Source: Bin55 sp963667455 (GTDB lineage: Bacteria; Pseudomonadota; Gammaproteobacteria; Pseudomonadales; Azotimanducaceae). From it: a stretch of 64,000 nt of DNA. Where the stretch lies: positions 1 through 64,000 of the forward strand of contig CAXXFR010000025.1 of NCBI GenBank assembly GCA_963667455.2, read 5' to 3'. Both the position numbers and the translations under genes were made by a program. The notes beneath the pieces are model-generated. The model did no database searches. It was given only the letters and a program-made list of their open reading frames with translations, and was not told the origin of the DNA. Positions 63,413 through 64,000 of the stretch are shown one piece after another. Every line of letters begins with the position of its first letter. The first letter of the stretch is position 1.

Positions 63413-64000
63413 ATGGCATTGGAGACCGAAGAAAAGCTTCGCCTTTCGGGCAAGACAGCGATCATCACTGGAGCAGCTGGCGGGATCGGTCGAGCTGCGG
63501 CAAGTGTGTTTGTTGATCAAGGCTGCAACGTATTGGCGGTGGATGTTGATGCATCGGCTCTGTCCGATCTCGTGCGACAAAGCAACTCAAACAGGTTGAG
63601 TCACTGTGTAGCCGATGTCGCCGTGCCTGAAGACAACACCAAGATGGCCGAAACCGCCATAGAACGCTACGGAGGCGTCGACATTTTGCTGGCCAATGCG
63701 GGAATTGAGGGACAGGTCAAGTCGATTCTCGAGTACGAAGATGAAGCATTCGACAAGGTCATTGCCGTCAACATCAAAGGCGTCTGGAATGGCATCCGAG
63801 CGGTTGTTCCAAGCATGATCCAACACGGTGGAGGAAGCATCGTGATCACTTCGAGCGTTGCCGGGCTTCGCGGTGCACCGATGATTGCTCCCTACAGCAC
63901 GAGCAAGCACGCGGTTATTGGATTGATGCGATCAGCCGCAAAGGAATTCGCCGGTGCTGGGATTCGAGTGAACACTGTCAATCCCTCGCCGGTGGAGACT
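63413..64000 (+). CDS. SDR family oxidoreductase, 3' end beyond window edge
   Basis: An open frame of 196 codons from ATG 63413 to the right edge. It has the NAD(P) loop TGAAGGIG (about 20-27), an Asp at the end of beta-2 (VLAVDVDAS) that favours NAD over NADP, LANAGIEG, the catalytic Ser in ITSSVAG, and YSTSKH with the catalytic Tyr and Lys, followed by GIRVNTVNPSPVET. All elements of a classical short-chain dehydrogenase are present up to the truncation. It starts 31 bp after the PLP enzyme gene, probably in the same operon. The substrate is unknown; about 50 residues are missing. Confidence 0.9.
   Translation, partial: MALETEEKLRLSGKTAIITGAAGGIGRAAASVFVDQGCNVLAVDVDASALSDLVRQSNSNRLSHCVADVAVPEDNTKMAETAIERYGGVDILLANAGIEGQVKSILEYEDEAFDKVIAVNIKGVWNGIRAVVPSMIQHGGGSIVITSSVAGLRGAPMIAPYSTSKHAVIGLMRSAAKEFAGAGIRVNTVNPSPVET

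Overview
The window looks like chromosomal DNA of a Gram-negative bacterium, most likely an uncultured (probably marine or host-associated) gammaproteobacterium. The basis is a TonB-dependent receptor, several lipobox lipoproteins, an SbcB-type exonuclease I, a tRNA-Gly(CCC) that closely matches the enterobacterial one, a three-subunit proton-translocating transhydrogenase, and Shine-Dalgarno-led GTG/TTG starts. The taxonomic guess is inference.

Layout. 1-2034 (-): the downstream part of an unidentified operon, a winged-helix-like protein followed by a P-loop ATPase cut by the window edge. 2.2-6.8 kb: an ADP-forming acyl-CoA synthetase divergent from a 2-hydroxyacyl-CoA lyase and a VOC protein. 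7.3-10.4 kb: two tandem paralogous lipoproteins of unknown function. 11.2-16.3 kb: a membrane-anchored protein, then PhyH-like dioxygenase, SMP-30/gluconolactonase-like and TonB receptor genes. 16.7-19.1 kb: a graveyard with remnants of three insertion-sequence families (ISAs1, IS1595/ISXO2-like, IS21) around a secreted-protein gene, its frameshifted neighbour and a fragment of a lost second copy. 20-24.3 kb: pntAA-pntAB-pntB and a GPH-type transporter. 24.3-28.5 kb (-): a heterodimeric ABC exporter with one subunit interrupted by a frameshift. 28.8-30.9 kb: FMN glutamate synthase-like protein and a nitroreductase. 31.1-37.1 kb: a form-II CO-dehydrogenase-like molybdenum hydroxylase operon with a CoxG-like protein, quinone oxidoreductase and enoyl-CoA hydratase, then tRNA-Gly and a zinc alcohol dehydrogenase. 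38.8-41.5 kb: three paralogous small membrane proteins sharing an N-terminal NPYRAP motif. 41.6-47.8 kb: an AlkB-like dioxygenase and, most strikingly, a ~1,600-residue protein that joins a complete RND-type efflux pump to extra membrane helices and a complete ABC ATPase, translationally coupled to an ABC-2-type permease. 48-53.8 kb: PuuD-like membrane domain, a coiled-coil membrane protein, a small unknown, an acyltransferase, an SLC13 permease and sbcB. 54.2-64 kb (+): a tightly packed run with an OpuB-type ABC importer (binding protein fused in front of permease), a Nudix hydrolase, an AttEFGH-like ABC/FtsX/lipocalin export system, a second Nudix hydrolase, a cystathionine-gamma-synthase-family enzyme and an SDR cut by the right edge.

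The strongest candidate for an undescribed system is the RND-ABC chimera at 42,267-47,785. It has all the ATPase motifs, while the RND half has lost the lysine and one of the two aspartates of the AcrB proton relay. This raises the possibility of an ATP-powered or ATP-gated RND exporter. No membrane-fusion protein or outer-membrane channel gene is in the window.
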